Positions 35,349 through 44,644 of a stretch of 64,000 nucleotides of DNA are shown piece after piece. This stretch comes from Klebsiella pneumoniae. Its GTDB lineage: Bacteria; Pseudomonadota; Gammaproteobacteria; Eutrophobiales; Eutrophobiaceae. The position numbers and the translations under genes are program-made. The notes below the pieces were generated by a model. That model worked only from the letters and a program-made list of their open reading frames with translations. It had not been told where the DNA came from and did no database searches. The stretch is from assembly GCA_945878555.1 (NCBI GenBank), contig CAMDWI010000005.1:120683-184682 (forward strand), in the 5' to 3' direction. Numbering within the stretch: the first letter of the stretch is position 1; each line of letters begins with the position of its first letter.

Positions 35349-36502
35349 TGTTCATGCGCTTGAAGGACTGCCGCAATATTGCGGATTTTCGTCAGCTGGC
35401 AAAACAGCGTTTGCCCGGCCCCATTTTTCATTATATTGACGGCGCGGCCGATGACGAGATTACCTATCGTCGCAATACCTCTGCCTATGATGATGTGGAC
35501 CTGGTTCCCAATGTACTGGCCGGTGTCGAGAAGATCGACCTGTCCACAACAGTGATGGGCCAGAAGATCGATATGCCACTGTTCCTGGCGCCGACCGCCC
35601 TGCAACGGCTGTTTCATCCGGATGGCGAGATGGCGGTTGGACGCGCGGCGGAAAAATTCAATACGATCTTTGGTGTGTCCTCGCTCGGCACAGTCAGCAT
35701 CGAACAAATAGGCAAAGAGATACGCACACCGAAACTGTTCCAGCTTTATTACCACAAGGACAAGGGCCTGACCCGCAGCATGATCGACCGCTGCAAGGAA
35801 AACAGCTTTGACGCGATGGCACTGACAGTGGATACGATTGTCGGCGGCAACCGTGAACGCGATTTGTACACCGGCTTTACCTCCCCGCCAAGGCTGACGC
35901 TGAAGAGCCTGCTCAGTTTTGCGACGCATCCCGGATGGGCATTTGATTATTTCACCCATGAGAAATTCGAGCTGTCGCAGCTGAAGGATTATGTGAAAGT
36001 GGGTACGAATATCTCCATCTCGGTCGCCGATTATTTCAATACGATGCTGGACCAGACGATGGACTGGAAGGCCGCCGAAGAGGTGAACAAATACTGGGGC
36101 AAACAGTTTGCCTTGAAAGGCATCATGTCGGTTGCCGATGCCAGACGTGCCGTCGACATCGGCGCCACTGCGATCATGGTTTCAAACCACGGTGGCAGAC
36201 AGCTGGACGGTTCACGCTCGCCGTTTGATCAGCTCGCCGAGATCGTCGATGCGGTGGGTGACAAGGTTGATGTGATCTGCGATGGCGGTATCCGCCGTGG
36301 TACACACGTGCTCAAGGCGCTATCGGTTGGTGCGAAGGCCTGTTCAGGCGGGCGTATGTATCTGTATGCGCTTGCCGCCGCCGGTCAGGCCGGTGTGGAA
36401 CGGGCGCTCGGAATCATGCGCACCGAGATTGAACGCGACATGAAGCTGATGGGTTGCAAGTCGGTACAGGATCTCGGCCGCCATAACCTGCGTTTCCGTT
36501 AG
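35348..36502 (+). CDS. lldD: FMN-dependent alpha-hydroxyacid dehydrogenase (LldD-like)
   Basis: 384 residues starting at the overlapping ATG, with AGGAAG about 8 nt ahead. FMN/substrate motifs: FHYIDGAADDEITYRRN, FLAPTALQRLFHPDGE, and SNHGGRQLDGSRSPFDQL with the catalytic His in SNHGGRQ. GGIRRGTHVLKALSVGAKACSGGRMYLYAL binds phosphate. It oxidises L-lactate, glycolate or mandelate; which is not decidable by eye. Its link to the permease and the glyoxylate aminotransferase fits glycolate or lactate use. Confidence 0.9.
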   Translation: MFMRLKDCRNIADFRQLAKQRLPGPIFHYIDGAADDEITYRRNTSAYDDVDLVPNVLAGVEKIDLSTTVMGQKIDMPLFLAPTALQRLFHPDGEMAVGRAAEKFNTIFGVSSLGTVSIEQIGKEIRTPKLFQLYYHKDKGLTRSMIDRCKENSFDAMALTVDTIVGGNRERDLYTGFTSPPRLTLKSLLSFATHPGWAFDYFTHEKFELSQLKDYVKVGTNISISVADYFNTMLDQTMDWKAAEEVNKYWGKQFALKGIMSVADARRAVDIGATAIMVSNHGGRQLDGSRSPFDQLAEIVDAVGDKVDVICDGGIRRGTHVLKALSVGAKACSGGRMYLYALAAAGQAGVERALGIMRTEIERDMKLMGCKSVQDLGRHNLRFR

Positions 36503-36592
36503 CACATCCTGTTTTGTAATTATTGACAGCAACCCGGCCATCCGGGAAACTCGAATCCAGATTCTAAAATCCCCCTGAGAGAAAAATTCATC

Positions 36593-38539
36593 ATGAAAAC
36601 CGCATTACATTCTACAACTGTCCACACCGGTCAATCCGATCAGCAAAAACCGCGGGTCGCACTGGCCACTCTCGGTGTTTTATTTGCCGCCATGCTCGGC
36701 GCAAATGCGGTCAGCGCACAGGAAGGCTGTGCCTGGCTGAATAAATATATGGCACCATTGAAACTCCCGGTCGAGGAATATCCGGTGGCGATGGCAGGCC
36801 CGGCACCGGGTGATGTGGAACAACGTCTGGTCGGACCGGAAGAATGTCGTATCGTCGGTGACAAGGAAATCCAGAACATGCATGGTGTGGCCTATCGACA
36901 GGTGACCATAGCCATCTCCGGTACCGTGTTTGGTTTTGCACCGGTCAATGCGCTGGCCCTGCCACCGCTCGGCACCGGTGTTGCAGGTGAAGGCCGCGAA
37001 AACACCTTCTCTGATCATGCCTTTATGTGGCAGACCCAGAGCACAATGGGCCCGTTTATACCCGGTATCGGTTATTACAAATATGAAGAGAAGGACACAC
37101 CGACCAGCGTCGAGATCCTGATACCGAAAGATCCGAAGAACTGGAACGGCATGATGTGGGTGCTGGTCCACGGGGCGGGCCGTCTGCCACCGTTGCAGTT
37201 TTATCCGCGTAAACCCGGCCAGTTTAATCGTTATACCGAGGCCAGCGAATCGGCAGGTGCGTTGATGGACGAGGGTTATGCGGTCGTGTGGACGCGGCGT
37301 GATGCGGCGATCACAGACAAGGACTCAATGAATGTCGCCAATACCGTCAAACTGGACAACGGGACTGAACTGGGTGGCAAGGGCAAGCTCGGCATGGGGT
37401 TCAATGATAACCTCGGCATGATCCGTGACTATGCGGTCATCAGTCGCAACTACATCACCGAGGCACTCGGCAGGAAACCGGAAAATATATTCTATCGCGG
37501 ACACTCCGCCGGTGGCGCGGTTGGCCGCACCTTCCTGCTCATACGCGGCATGAATACCGACCATGAAGGTAACAAGCTGTTTGACGGTTTTTATCTGGAT
37601 GACAGCGCCGGTGGTCGCGGTCCGACGGCCTATTTCTGGGAGTCGGAACTGGTGGACGAACACGGCACCTTCCGCCTGACACCGTCCGAAAAGGACTATC
37701 TGGCCTTCACTGGTGAACAGATGAAGTTCTTCTCACCGGTCGTTGAGGTGATACACGGCGCCTATAACGGCGGCAACACTGCCACTGTCCCGCGTCTGTT
37801 TGAACGTGTCCCCGGCACCTACGTGTACTACAAACGTGAAAATGCACGTATTAATATCGAGAAGGGTCTCGGGCATTTATGGAAGTCCTATGAAATTGCC
37901 GGGGTTAGCCATGCCGATGCGACCGCTGAGGCCACCAAAAATCCGGATCTGGCGGCACAGATGGTTGATATCGGCGGTGTGGCCATCAAGCTGACCAAGG
38001 CACTGGTGGACTGGGTCCGTGAAGGCAAAAAACCGCCACCGACCCGCGTCGATGCGTTTGATGTGTGGGAACTCGACAAGACCGCCGGGCCTGCCATTCA
38101 GCTTCCGGAAACTGCCTGTCCGCGTGGTATCTATCGTGCGTTCATGAAGCGCCCGGACGGCACCTCGGTGGGCTCGAGTCCGGCACTGTTTGTGCCCTAT
38201 CTGACCAAACTGGTCCCGCAGGTCAATGAGGACCAGGAATGGCCGGCCGGTTTCAAGGAAGAATATCTGGAACCGCTGGATCGCAACGGTTATCTGGTTG
38301 ATATGGAGGGTAGCGGTCATCGCATGACCCGTCCGAGCATTCAGCAGATGTGGCATGTGCGTTATAGCGAGGGCAAGAAGACCGGTATCCTGAAGCCGTA
38401 TGAAAAGCTGACACGCGAGGTGTATACGGCTTGTGTTACGGATGTGGCGACACAGTTGAAATCGGAAGGTTTGCTGACCGATGAGGCGAAGGCCTGGTAT
38501 ATCGAGAAGGCAAAGACTGACGAGATTGGGACTTACTGA
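36593..38539 (+). CDS. Exported alpha/beta hydrolase (Abhydrolase_10-like)
   Basis: 648 residues. A long leader (about 43 residues, hydrophobic VALATLGVLFAAMLGANAVSAQ) suggests export. The nucleophile elbow is FYRGHSAGGAVGRTF with Ser305. WVLVHGAGRLPP gives the oxyanion region, and an acid/His pair is expected in the C-terminal half (GVSHADATAEA, GSGHRMTRPS). It resembles alpha/beta hydrolase domain-containing esterases of aromatic or polyhydroxy substrates. A conserved-core hairpin follows 29 nt after the stop. Confidence 0.77.
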   Translation: MKTALHSTTVHTGQSDQQKPRVALATLGVLFAAMLGANAVSAQEGCAWLNKYMAPLKLPVEEYPVAMAGPAPGDVEQRLVGPEECRIVGDKEIQNMHGVAYRQVTIAISGTVFGFAPVNALALPPLGTGVAGEGRENTFSDHAFMWQTQSTMGPFIPGIGYYKYEEKDTPTSVEILIPKDPKNWNGMMWVLVHGAGRLPPLQFYPRKPGQFNRYTEASESAGALMDEGYAVVWTRRDAAITDKDSMNVANTVKLDNGTELGGKGKLGMGFNDNLGMIRDYAVISRNYITEALGRKPENIFYRGHSAGGAVGRTFLLIRGMNTDHEGNKLFDGFYLDDSAGGRGPTAYFWESELVDEHGTFRLTPSEKDYLAFTGEQMKFFSPVVEVIHGAYNGGNTATVPRLFERVPGTYVYYKRENARINIEKGLGHLWKSYEIAGVSHADATAEATKNPDLAAQMVDIGGVAIKLTKALVDWVREGKKPPPTRVDAFDVWELDKTAGPAIQLPETACPRGIYRAFMKRPDGTSVGSSPALFVPYLTKLVPQVNEDQEWPAGFKEEYLEPLDRNGYLVDMEGSGHRMTRPSIQQMWHVRYSEGKKTGILKPYEKLTREVYTACVTDVATQLKSEGLLTDEAKAWYIEKAKTDEIGTY

Positions 38540-38568
38540 TTCCGGGGTTGTGCCATTAGTAGGGTCCG

Positions 38569-38678
38569 GTGGTTACCCGGGTCTGGTCGTTCAAGACACG
38601 CCGTGAATACGTCCATGTAGGCTCGGGTGCCGCATCCCTGCGGCACACGGTCTTTCACAACCAGACCCGGGTAACCAC
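38569..38678 (+). repeat. Conserved-core 3'-UTR hairpin, copy 1
   Basis: Arms GTGGTTACCCGGGTCTGGT (38569-38587) and its exact inverse at 38660-38678 bracket a 56-nt core at 38596-38651. The core differs from copies 2 and 3 at two bases. It contains GTGCCGCA-TCCC-TGCGGCAC. The arms start 29 nt after the stop of the exported hydrolase gene, sense to it. Confidence 0.85.
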
Positions 38679-38970
38679 TCAAGTCTGGAAGACCGCACTG
38701 TGCAACAGTCGTCATACCGGCCGCGGCAGTCTTTCACAACCAGACCCGGGTAACCACTCAAGTCTGGAAGACCGCACTGTGCAACAGTCGTCATACCGGG
38801 GCCGCGACAGTCTTTCACAACCAGACCCGGGTAACCACTCAAGTCCGGAAGACCGCACTGTGCAACAGTCATCATACCGGGGCCGCGACAGTCTTTCACA
38901 ACCAGACCCGGGTAACCACTCAAGACTGGAAGACTGCACTGTGCAAAACGTCGTCATTCCGGGGCCGCGT
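38648..38970. repeat. Tandem array, four 79-83 bp units
   Basis: Units start at 38648, 38727, 38808 and 38889. Each begins with AGTCTTTCACAACCAGACCC-like sequence, which is the 3' end of the copy-1 core plus its right arm, then about 45 bases more. The array thus grew from the right half of the hairpin element. Reading frames through it on both strands are periodic and I do not call them genes. Not CRISPR: no variable spacers. Confidence 0.85.
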
Positions 38971-38986
38971 ATGCGGAGCCCGGAAT
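38956..38986. repeat. Hairpin at array end
   Basis: ATTCCGGG pairs with CCCGGAAT around a GCCGCGTATGCGGAG middle that itself pairs CCGC with GCGG. It looks like an independent REP-like hairpin where the array stops. The remaining stretch to 39108 has no gene. Confidence 0.5.
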
Positions 38987-39108
38987 CCAGTCAGTTCATG
39001 TGCTTTTCATGTCCCCATCTCAACCTCAGGTGCTATCTGGTTTAGCATAAATTCCTGGCATGGATGCTATACTGAAAATATATACCTTCACCCTGCACGG
39101 CGGACACT

Positions 39109-39840
39109 ATGGAAAATACAGAAAAACTTGCCGTACTGATTGATGCAGACAACACCCAGCCGCGTATTATTGAAGGTCTGCTGGCTGAAGTGGCGAACTA
39201 TGGCACTGCCAGTGTCAAACGCATCTACGGCGACTGGACCTCGACGGCGTTGAAAGGCTGGAAGGAGGTCTTGCTCGAATATTCGATCCAGCCGGTACAG
39301 CAGTTTGCCTATACCAAGGGCAAGAACGCGACCGACAGTGCGATGATCATCGATGCGATGGATCTGCTCTACACCACCAACTTTAACGGCTTCTGTATCG
39401 TCTCCAGCGACAGCGACTTCACCAAGCTGGCCTCGCGCATCCGCGAATCGGGACTACTGGTTTATGGTTTTGGCGAGAAAAAAACCCCGTCGGCGTTCGT
39501 CTCGGCCTGTGACAAGTTCATCTATACCGAAGTGTTGCGGGCGAAAACCGGGGACAGCGGGGCCATCGTCAAAAAGTCCGGGCACGAACTGGCGCAGGAC
39601 ACCAAACTGGTTAACCTGCTACGTAATGCGGTTGAGGCATCCTCTGACGAAAGTGGCTGGGCACGACTCAGTGCGGTCGGCAGTACTATCGCCAAGCAAT
39701 CTCCGGAGTTTGACTCCCGTAATTATGGTTATGCAAAACTGGGTGGACTGGTCACGGCCATCAAATTATTCGATACGGAAGAGCGAACAACCGGACCGAA
39801 TTCAAAATCATTATATGTGCGTGATAAAAAGAAGACCTGA
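39109..39840 (+). CDS. NYN-domain nuclease with OST-HTH/LOTUS domain
   Basis: 243 residues. VLIDADNTQP, NATDSAMIIDAMDLLY and IVSSDSDFTKLASRIRE hold the clustered Asp residues of the PIN/NYN nuclease fold. The C-terminal part (about 155-235: LVNLLRNAVEASSDESGWARLSAVG, FDSRNYGYAKLGGLVTAIKLF) matches an OST-HTH/LOTUS RNA-binding module. It probably cuts or processes RNA. The next gene begins 11 nt after its stop. Confidence 0.88.
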   Translation: MENTEKLAVLIDADNTQPRIIEGLLAEVANYGTASVKRIYGDWTSTALKGWKEVLLEYSIQPVQQFAYTKGKNATDSAMIIDAMDLLYTTNFNGFCIVSSDSDFTKLASRIRESGLLVYGFGEKKTPSAFVSACDKFIYTEVLRAKTGDSGAIVKKSGHELAQDTKLVNLLRNAVEASSDESGWARLSAVGSTIAKQSPEFDSRNYGYAKLGGLVTAIKLFDTEERTTGPNSKSLYVRDKKKT

Positions 39841-39851
39841 TTACCCGCATC

Positions 39852-40640
39852 ATGATCTTTCCTGATCGCACTCCCGTTATCTTTGTCGGCCATGGGTCAC
39901 CGATGAATGCACTGGCCAGTAACAGTTATACCCGTGCCCTGGGCAAACTGAAGGATCTCTGCCCTGCCCCGCGTGCGATTTTATGTATCTCTGCGCACTG
40001 GATGACCGAGGATACCCGCGTTACGTTTATGCAGAAGCCGAAGACCATCCATGATTTTTTCGGATTCCCGCCGGAACTGTTTGCGATCCAGTACCCGGCA
40101 CCGGGCAGCCCGGAAATTGCCGAGCTGATTTGCAGCACCGTCAACACGCCAAGGATCATCCCGGATGACAAGAGCTGGGGGCTCGATCACGGGACCTGGT
40201 CGGTACTGAGACATATCTATCCCGCCGCTGATATTCCGGTCGTTCAGCTGAGTCTGGACATGACCCGCCCGGCACATTATCACTACCGCATCGGCCAGCA
40301 GCTCGCGTCCCTGCGGGACGAGGGCATATTGATCATCGGCAGCGGTAATATCGTCCATAACCTGCGGCGCATTGATCGGTCAACCGAGGCAGAACCTTAT
40401 GACTGGGCGGTTGAATTCGATCACTGGGTCAGGGATCGCCTGCTGGAGAAAGACTTTGATGCACTGGTTAATGATATGACGGCTACCGAGGCTGGCAGAT
40501 TAAGCATACCTACTCCTGAGCACTATCTGCCGTTTCTGTATATACTCGGGGCTGGTGGCCACGCAGAAGAGCTTCAGTTCCACTATGAAGCGATGCAGAA
40601 TGCCTCGATTTCGATGCGCACTTTCAGTATTGGTGCCTGA
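39852..40640 (+). CDS. ygiD: Extradiol dioxygenase, LigB-type (YgiD/DODA family)
   Basis: 262 residues. [38 protein letters not shown] and SGNIVHNLR supply the metal and catalytic His residues of the class III extradiol dioxygenase (4,5-DOPA dioxygenase) family. YgiD of E. coli has this length. The physiological substrate in bacteria is uncertain. It is close to the NYN gene and likely co-transcribed with it. Confidence 0.9.
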   Translation: MIFPDRTPVIFVGHGSPMNALASNSYTRALGKLKDLCPAPRAILCISAHWMTEDTRVTFMQKPKTIHDFFGFPPELFAIQYPAPGSPEIAELICSTVNTPRIIPDDKSWGLDHGTWSVLRHIYPAADIPVVQLSLDMTRPAHYHYRIGQQLASLRDEGILIIGSGNIVHNLRRIDRSTEAEPYDWAVEFDHWVRDRLLEKDFDALVNDMTATEAGRLSIPTPEHYLPFLYILGAGGHAEELQFHYEAMQNASISMRTFSIGA

Positions 40641-40752
40641 CAGCCAGCCACCTTTACCCGGCGGCCGTAACCCGAAAATCGGCTGGACGACCGGCACATT
40701 TATTCCGTACTATTTCGATGAGTTATCTATACCAACTGTAAGGGAGTCTGAT

Positions 40753-41367
40753 ATGAGTAATAATGAATCTACCGGCGCACACGTCCTTCCCGCACTGCCG
40801 TATGCCGACAATGGACTGGATCCGATCATCTCGGCCAATACAATCAGCTTTCATTATGGCAAGCACCACAAGGCCTATGTGGATAATCTGAACAAGCTGG
40901 TGGTCGGGACCGAATTTGCGGATCTGTCGCTGGAAGCGGTGATCAAGGGTTCTGCTGGCAAGGCCGACAAGGCAGCCATCTTCAATAATTCTGCCCAGAT
41001 CTGGAACCATACCTTTTACTGGAACAGCCTGAAGCCAAACGGTGGTGGTGAGCCGCCAGCCGCATTAAAGCAGATGATTGAGTCCTCGTTCGCCAGTGTA
41101 GACGAGTGCAAGAAAGAACTCGCCGCCGCCGCCGTGTCCCAGTTTGGCAGTGGCTGGGCCTGGCTGGTTGCCGATGGCAGCAAACTGAAGATCGTCAAGA
41201 CCGGCAATGCCGAGGTACCTATTACCTCCGGCTTGAAACCGTTGCTGACAATCGACGTCTGGGAACATGCGTATTATCTGGACTATCAGAACCGCCGCGC
41301 TGACTACGTCAATGCGATCCTCGACAAGCTGATTAACTGGGAATTTGCGCTGAAGAACGCGGGTTAA
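40753..41367 (+). CDS. sodB: Superoxide dismutase, iron type
   Basis: 204 residues. Metal ligands: His in [10 protein letters not shown], His in [12 protein letters not shown], Asp and His in [21 protein letters not shown]. The Gln of [14 protein letters not shown] marks the Fe-type active site, as in E. coli SodB. It removes superoxide in the cytoplasm. AGGGA precedes the ATG at 40753. Confidence 0.96.
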   Translation: MSNNESTGAHVLPALPYADNGLDPIISANTISFHYGKHHKAYVDNLNKLVVGTEFADLSLEAVIKGSAGKADKAAIFNNSAQIWNHTFYWNSLKPNGGGEPPAALKQMIESSFASVDECKKELAAAAVSQFGSGWAWLVADGSKLKIVKTGNAEVPITSGLKPLLTIDVWEHAYYLDYQNRRADYVNAILDKLINWEFALKNAG

Positions 41368-41379
41368 ACCGCCGTGTAC

Positions 41380-41414
41380 CCGGTCTGCCGCCACAACGGC
41401 AGACCGGTATTTTG
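41380..41414 (+). terminator. Intrinsic terminator after sodB
   Basis: CCGGTCTGCCG-CCACAA-CGGCAGACCGG followed by TATTTTG. Stem of 11 bp, 12 bases after the sodB stop. Confidence 0.8.
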
Positions 41415-41444
41415 TCCCCTACACCATCCCGGGAGACCTGCCGC

Positions 41445-41954
41445 ATGAACAGAATACTCCGCCCCTTCCTGTACCTCTTTGCCCTGACGGGACTGTTATT
41501 ATCCTCCACCCTGCAGGCCATCGACATCGGCGATACCGCTCCGGACTGGGTATTAAAAAACGGCAGCGGGTCTGAATCCGCGTATTATCGTGATTCCACA
41601 GATCAGGTCACGGTACTTCTGTACTGGGCCACCTGGTGTCCCTATTGCCAGAAACTGATGCCGCACCTGCAACAGGTCGCTGATCAGTATCAGGGTCAAC
41701 CCGTAATATTTTATGCAATGAATATCAAGGAAGATGGCGATCCGGCGAAACACCTTAAAGACAACGGATTTTCCTTTGAACTCATCCTGAATGCCGAGCA
41801 AACCATGGATGCCTATGGCGTCCGCGGTACGCCCAGTCTGTTTGTAATCGACCGTAACCACAAGGTCACCTGGCGCCGCATCCCGGATACCAGTGATGAG
41901 GCCGTCAAGGCGGCTGTTAATCAGGCCATTGCAGACGCACTGAAACAGATGTAA
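41445..41954 (+). CDS. Exported thioredoxin-like (TlpA/ResA type) protein
   Basis: 169 residues. A signal or anchor segment (RPFLYLFALTGLLLSSTLQA) is followed by a thioredoxin fold with active site WATWCPYCQKLMPHL and cis-Pro in GVRGTPSLFVID. CPYC differs from the CPHC of DsbA and CxxC of ResA. It is expected to reduce or transfer disulphides in the periplasm. GGGAG lies before the ATG. Confidence 0.88.
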   Translation: MNRILRPFLYLFALTGLLLSSTLQAIDIGDTAPDWVLKNGSGSESAYYRDSTDQVTVLLYWATWCPYCQKLMPHLQQVADQYQGQPVIFYAMNIKEDGDPAKHLKDNGFSFELILNAEQTMDAYGVRGTPSLFVIDRNHKVTWRRIPDTSDEAVKAAVNQAIADALKQM

Positions 41955-42004
41955 TTTGAGCATTCTGGCAGGAGTACTTTACCGTCCATAACATGGAGTA
42001 GCGT

Positions 42005-42196
42005 ATGAAAAAAAATGTAGGCAGTGTTGATCGAACAGTCCGGATTATTGCTGGTCTCGCGATTATCGGTACCGGTGTGGCAATGCAGTCATGGTGGGGC
42101 GCAATCGGTATCGTCCCGCTGGCAACAGCGGCGATGGGCTGGTGTCCTGCGTATATACCGTTTGGTATTTCCAGCTGTAAAACGGATTCCCACTAA
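42005..42196 (+). CDS. DUF2892 small inner-membrane protein
   Basis: 63 residues. MKKNVGSVDRTVRIIAGLAI is the standard DUF2892 opening (N-V-G-x-x-D-R-x-x-R), followed by two hydrophobic segments and GWCPAYIPFGISSCKTD, whose two Cys recall the YgaP membrane domain. Function unknown; often near sulphur or redox genes, here after the TlpA-like gene. Confidence 0.88.
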   Translation: MKKNVGSVDRTVRIIAGLAIIGTGVAMQSWWGAIGIVPLATAAMGWCPAYIPFGISSCKTDSH

Positions 42197-42262
42197 CCAC
42201 CAGGTCAAGGGTTACGCTCCCGATCTGTGGGGCTACTTCTGCACTGTCGGTTCAGGCACAAC

Positions 42263-43435
42263 TTAAGACTGTAAGTTCAGTTGATCAGTACGAACCCGGG
42301 TTGACCTGGCAGGCAGGCTGGCTGCCAGACGCTGTATCACCTTCTCCGCAGTCGAACGCCAGGTAGTAAGTTTGCCGCCATAAATCGAAATCAACCGCGG
42401 TTGGTCATCGCCGTCTGTCAACAAAATGGTATCTCGCGGACGGTCAAAGGCAGCACCTGCACCCCGGGGTAACACCCGCAGTCCGGCATAACTGGACAGG
42501 ACACGGTAATTATCCGGGTCACGGTAATATGGGAAATATTGCGCCAGCACCGCACACAGATAGGCGATCTCGCTGGAGGTCGGCGCCACAGCAGACGGGT
42601 CTCCGGCGTAGACAGACTCGGTCGTTCCCACGAGCAAGGAACCGTCCCTCGGCATCGCAAACACAGCGCGACCGTCCCGGGCCTCCATATACCAGTTTCC
42701 ACTGGCAATCGCCCCGGACACACGGACATGGGTGCCACGCACCAGCTCGATCAACTGCCTGCGTACCTGTGGGGTTGTCCTGTCCAGAATCTCGTTCACC
42801 CACGGCCCCGCCGCATTCACCAGCACGCGTGCACGGCACTGCAATGCCGTATTGTTGTGCAGGTAATCGATGATGACATGGTCGGACTGGATATTCGCTG
42901 CGGTAAATGTAGCGGGCACCAGCAGACTGGCACCGAGCCCGACCGCCGATTGCATGACGGCCCGGGTCAGGGCGGCATCATCAGTCTGACCATCGTAATA
43001 ACGGTAGACGGCCTGCAGACCCTGTGTTTCCAGTCCGTCCGGATTGTCCCACTTGCGCAGGGTAACCCGACCAAACCGGTTGTCTGCGTGCAGCCCCCCG
43101 AGCACAGAATATAACGACAATCCGGCATATATCTGCCACGGTCGTCGTCGCGTCGTTTTATAGATCGGAATATAAAACGGCACCAGCCGGACCAGGTCGG
43201 GTGCCAGTTTCAACATCAGACGGCGCTCCTGCAGACTCTGTCTGACCAAGGCATACTGCATAGTCTCCAGATAACGCAGACCACCGTGGATCAGTTTGCT
43301 GGAGCGGCTGGACGTGCCTGCTGCCAGCGCTGTCTGTTCGAGCAGCAGCACCGTATGGCCGGCCGCAGCGGCCGCCTGCGCTACGCCGACGCCGTGAATC
43401 CCGCCACCGATGATTACGATATCGTAGTTATCCAT
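42263..43435 (-). CDS. FAD-dependent glycerol-3-phosphate dehydrogenase-like protein, short
   Basis: 390 residues from the ATG at 43435; GTG at 43444 adds three residues and has better-placed GAGGA. NYDIVIIGGGIHGVGVAQAAAAAGHTVLLLEQ is the FAD fold, then SSRSSKLIHGGLRYLE, LVNAAGPWVNEIL and GGKLTTWRSTAEKV match GlpD. The chain stops soon after GGKLTTWR, where GlpD of about 500 residues continues with a C-terminal alpha domain. So it lacks that domain and may be another DAO-family oxidase. It stands alone. Confidence 0.8.
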   Translation of the reverse strand: MDNYDIVIIGGGIHGVGVAQAAAAAGHTVLLLEQTALAAGTSSRSSKLIHGGLRYLETMQYALVRQSLQERRLMLKLAPDLVRLVPFYIPIYKTTRRRPWQIYAGLSLYSVLGGLHADNRFGRVTLRKWDNPDGLETQGLQAVYRYYDGQTDDAALTRAVMQSAVGLGASLLVPATFTAANIQSDHVIIDYLHNNTALQCRARVLVNAAGPWVNEILDRTTPQVRRQLIELVRGTHVRVSGAIASGNWYMEARDGRAVFAMPRDGSLLVGTTESVYAGDPSAVAPTSSEIAYLCAVLAQYFPYYRDPDNYRVLSSYAGLRVLPRGAGAAFDRPRDTILLTDGDDQPRLISIYGGKLTTWRSTAEKVIQRLAASLPARSTRVRTDQLNLQS

Positions 43436-43654
43436 CCTGAACACATGTCCTCATCTATACGATCCCGGGTCAACATCTCAAGTTAACGGGCAGTCAGGGT
43501 GAATAATACCCCGTAAAGGGAGAGATGACTCGTTTGAACAGAAACAAACGACGCGGGTCGCCGGCGGGATCAGCTTATTCTGTACAAATTGCATATCACT
43601 GATCCGTAATCTGATCTAGAATCAGGCATCCCTCACTATTGTAGATTTAACAAT

Positions 43655-44482
43655 ATGAACAGAATAATCATACCAATAGTCATTGTGATCATTATGGTTG
43701 CCGGATATCTTGCCATCAGTTCGCGCCAGCAGACGGACAAAACACCGGTCACGGTCGAGATTGAGTTACCACCGGAAAACCGACAGGCACCACCACAACA
43801 ACCAGCATCACCGCCTGCACAACAGTTTCCTGTTCCGCCTGCAACACAGTCAGTATCAGCTGAACCGGTCAAACCATTGCCGACTCTGGACACGAGCGAT
43901 CAGGTTATCGAGCAGGAGTTTACCGGGCTGGTCAACGGTGACAGCCAGCTTGCCCAGCTGTTTCTGTTCAAGACCTTTGTGCGCAACTTTGTGGTTATCG
44001 TCGACAATCTGACTGCGGCAAAGATCCCGCAGAAGTACCAGTTTGTAAAACCACCCGCCGGTACATTCCTGGTCAAACAGGATGAGCTGGAAAAGACCTA
44101 TCTTAACCCGGAAAACCATGCGCGTTATCTGCCGTTTGTGCGGATGGTCGCGGCGCTGGACACGGACAATCTGGTCAATGTCTACGTCTATCTGTACCCG
44201 CTGTTCCAGCAGGCCTATGAGGAGCTGGGTTACCCGGACAAATATTTCAATGACCGACTGGTCGAGGTCATCAACCATCTCTTGCAGACACCCGAGCTCG
44301 CCGACCCGATTGCACTGGTCCAGCCGAAGGTGTTTTACCAGTATGCAGACCCGGAGCTTGAGGCACGTTCCGCCGGACAGAAATTGCTGATGCGGGTAGG
44401 CAAGGAAAATGCTGACCTGCTGAAACGCAAGTTACAGGATGTAAAGGCAAAACTGACCTCGCTGCAAGGTTTGAAACAATAA
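43655..44482 (+). CDS. DUF3014 membrane-anchored protein
   Basis: 275 residues. One N-terminal membrane segment (IIIPIVIVIIMVAGYLAI), a Pro/Gln-rich linker (about 35-70), and a soluble domain with FKTFVRNFVVIVDNLTAAKIPQ, RYLPFVRMVAALDTDNLVNVYVYLYPLFQQAYEELGYPDKYFNDRLVEVINHLL, typical of DUF3014. It is expected to face the periplasm. Function unknown. A terminator follows at 44510. Confidence 0.85.
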   Translation: MNRIIIPIVIVIIMVAGYLAISSRQQTDKTPVTVEIELPPENRQAPPQQPASPPAQQFPVPPATQSVSAEPVKPLPTLDTSDQVIEQEFTGLVNGDSQLAQLFLFKTFVRNFVVIVDNLTAAKIPQKYQFVKPPAGTFLVKQDELEKTYLNPENHARYLPFVRMVAALDTDNLVNVYVYLYPLFQQAYEELGYPDKYFNDRLVEVINHLLQTPELADPIALVQPKVFYQYADPELEARSAGQKLLMRVGKENADLLKRKLQDVKAKLTSLQGLKQ

Positions 44483-44509
44483 TCGCCGCTTGAACCTGTT
44501 TCCTCCGCT

Positions 44510-44541
44510 CCGGGCCGGATCGCGGCCCGGTTGCCTTTTTT
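44510..44541 (+). terminator. Intrinsic terminator
   Basis: CCGGGCCG-GATCG-CGGCCCGG, then TTGCC and six T. It lies 28 bases after the DUF3014 stop. Confidence 0.8.
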
Positions 44542-44644
44542 GCCCCCTCCGGACCAGCGCTTGCTTCCCCCTAGCTGACATTGAAACCCGCGTACGGTTG
44601 TGCAACACTGGCACGAATAATCTTGATTAATGGAGGGATGTCCG

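Noticed and set aside
38569..39045. 158-codon frame and minus-strand frames through the array
   Set aside because: Periodic peptides that mirror the DNA repeat; no gene-like composition.
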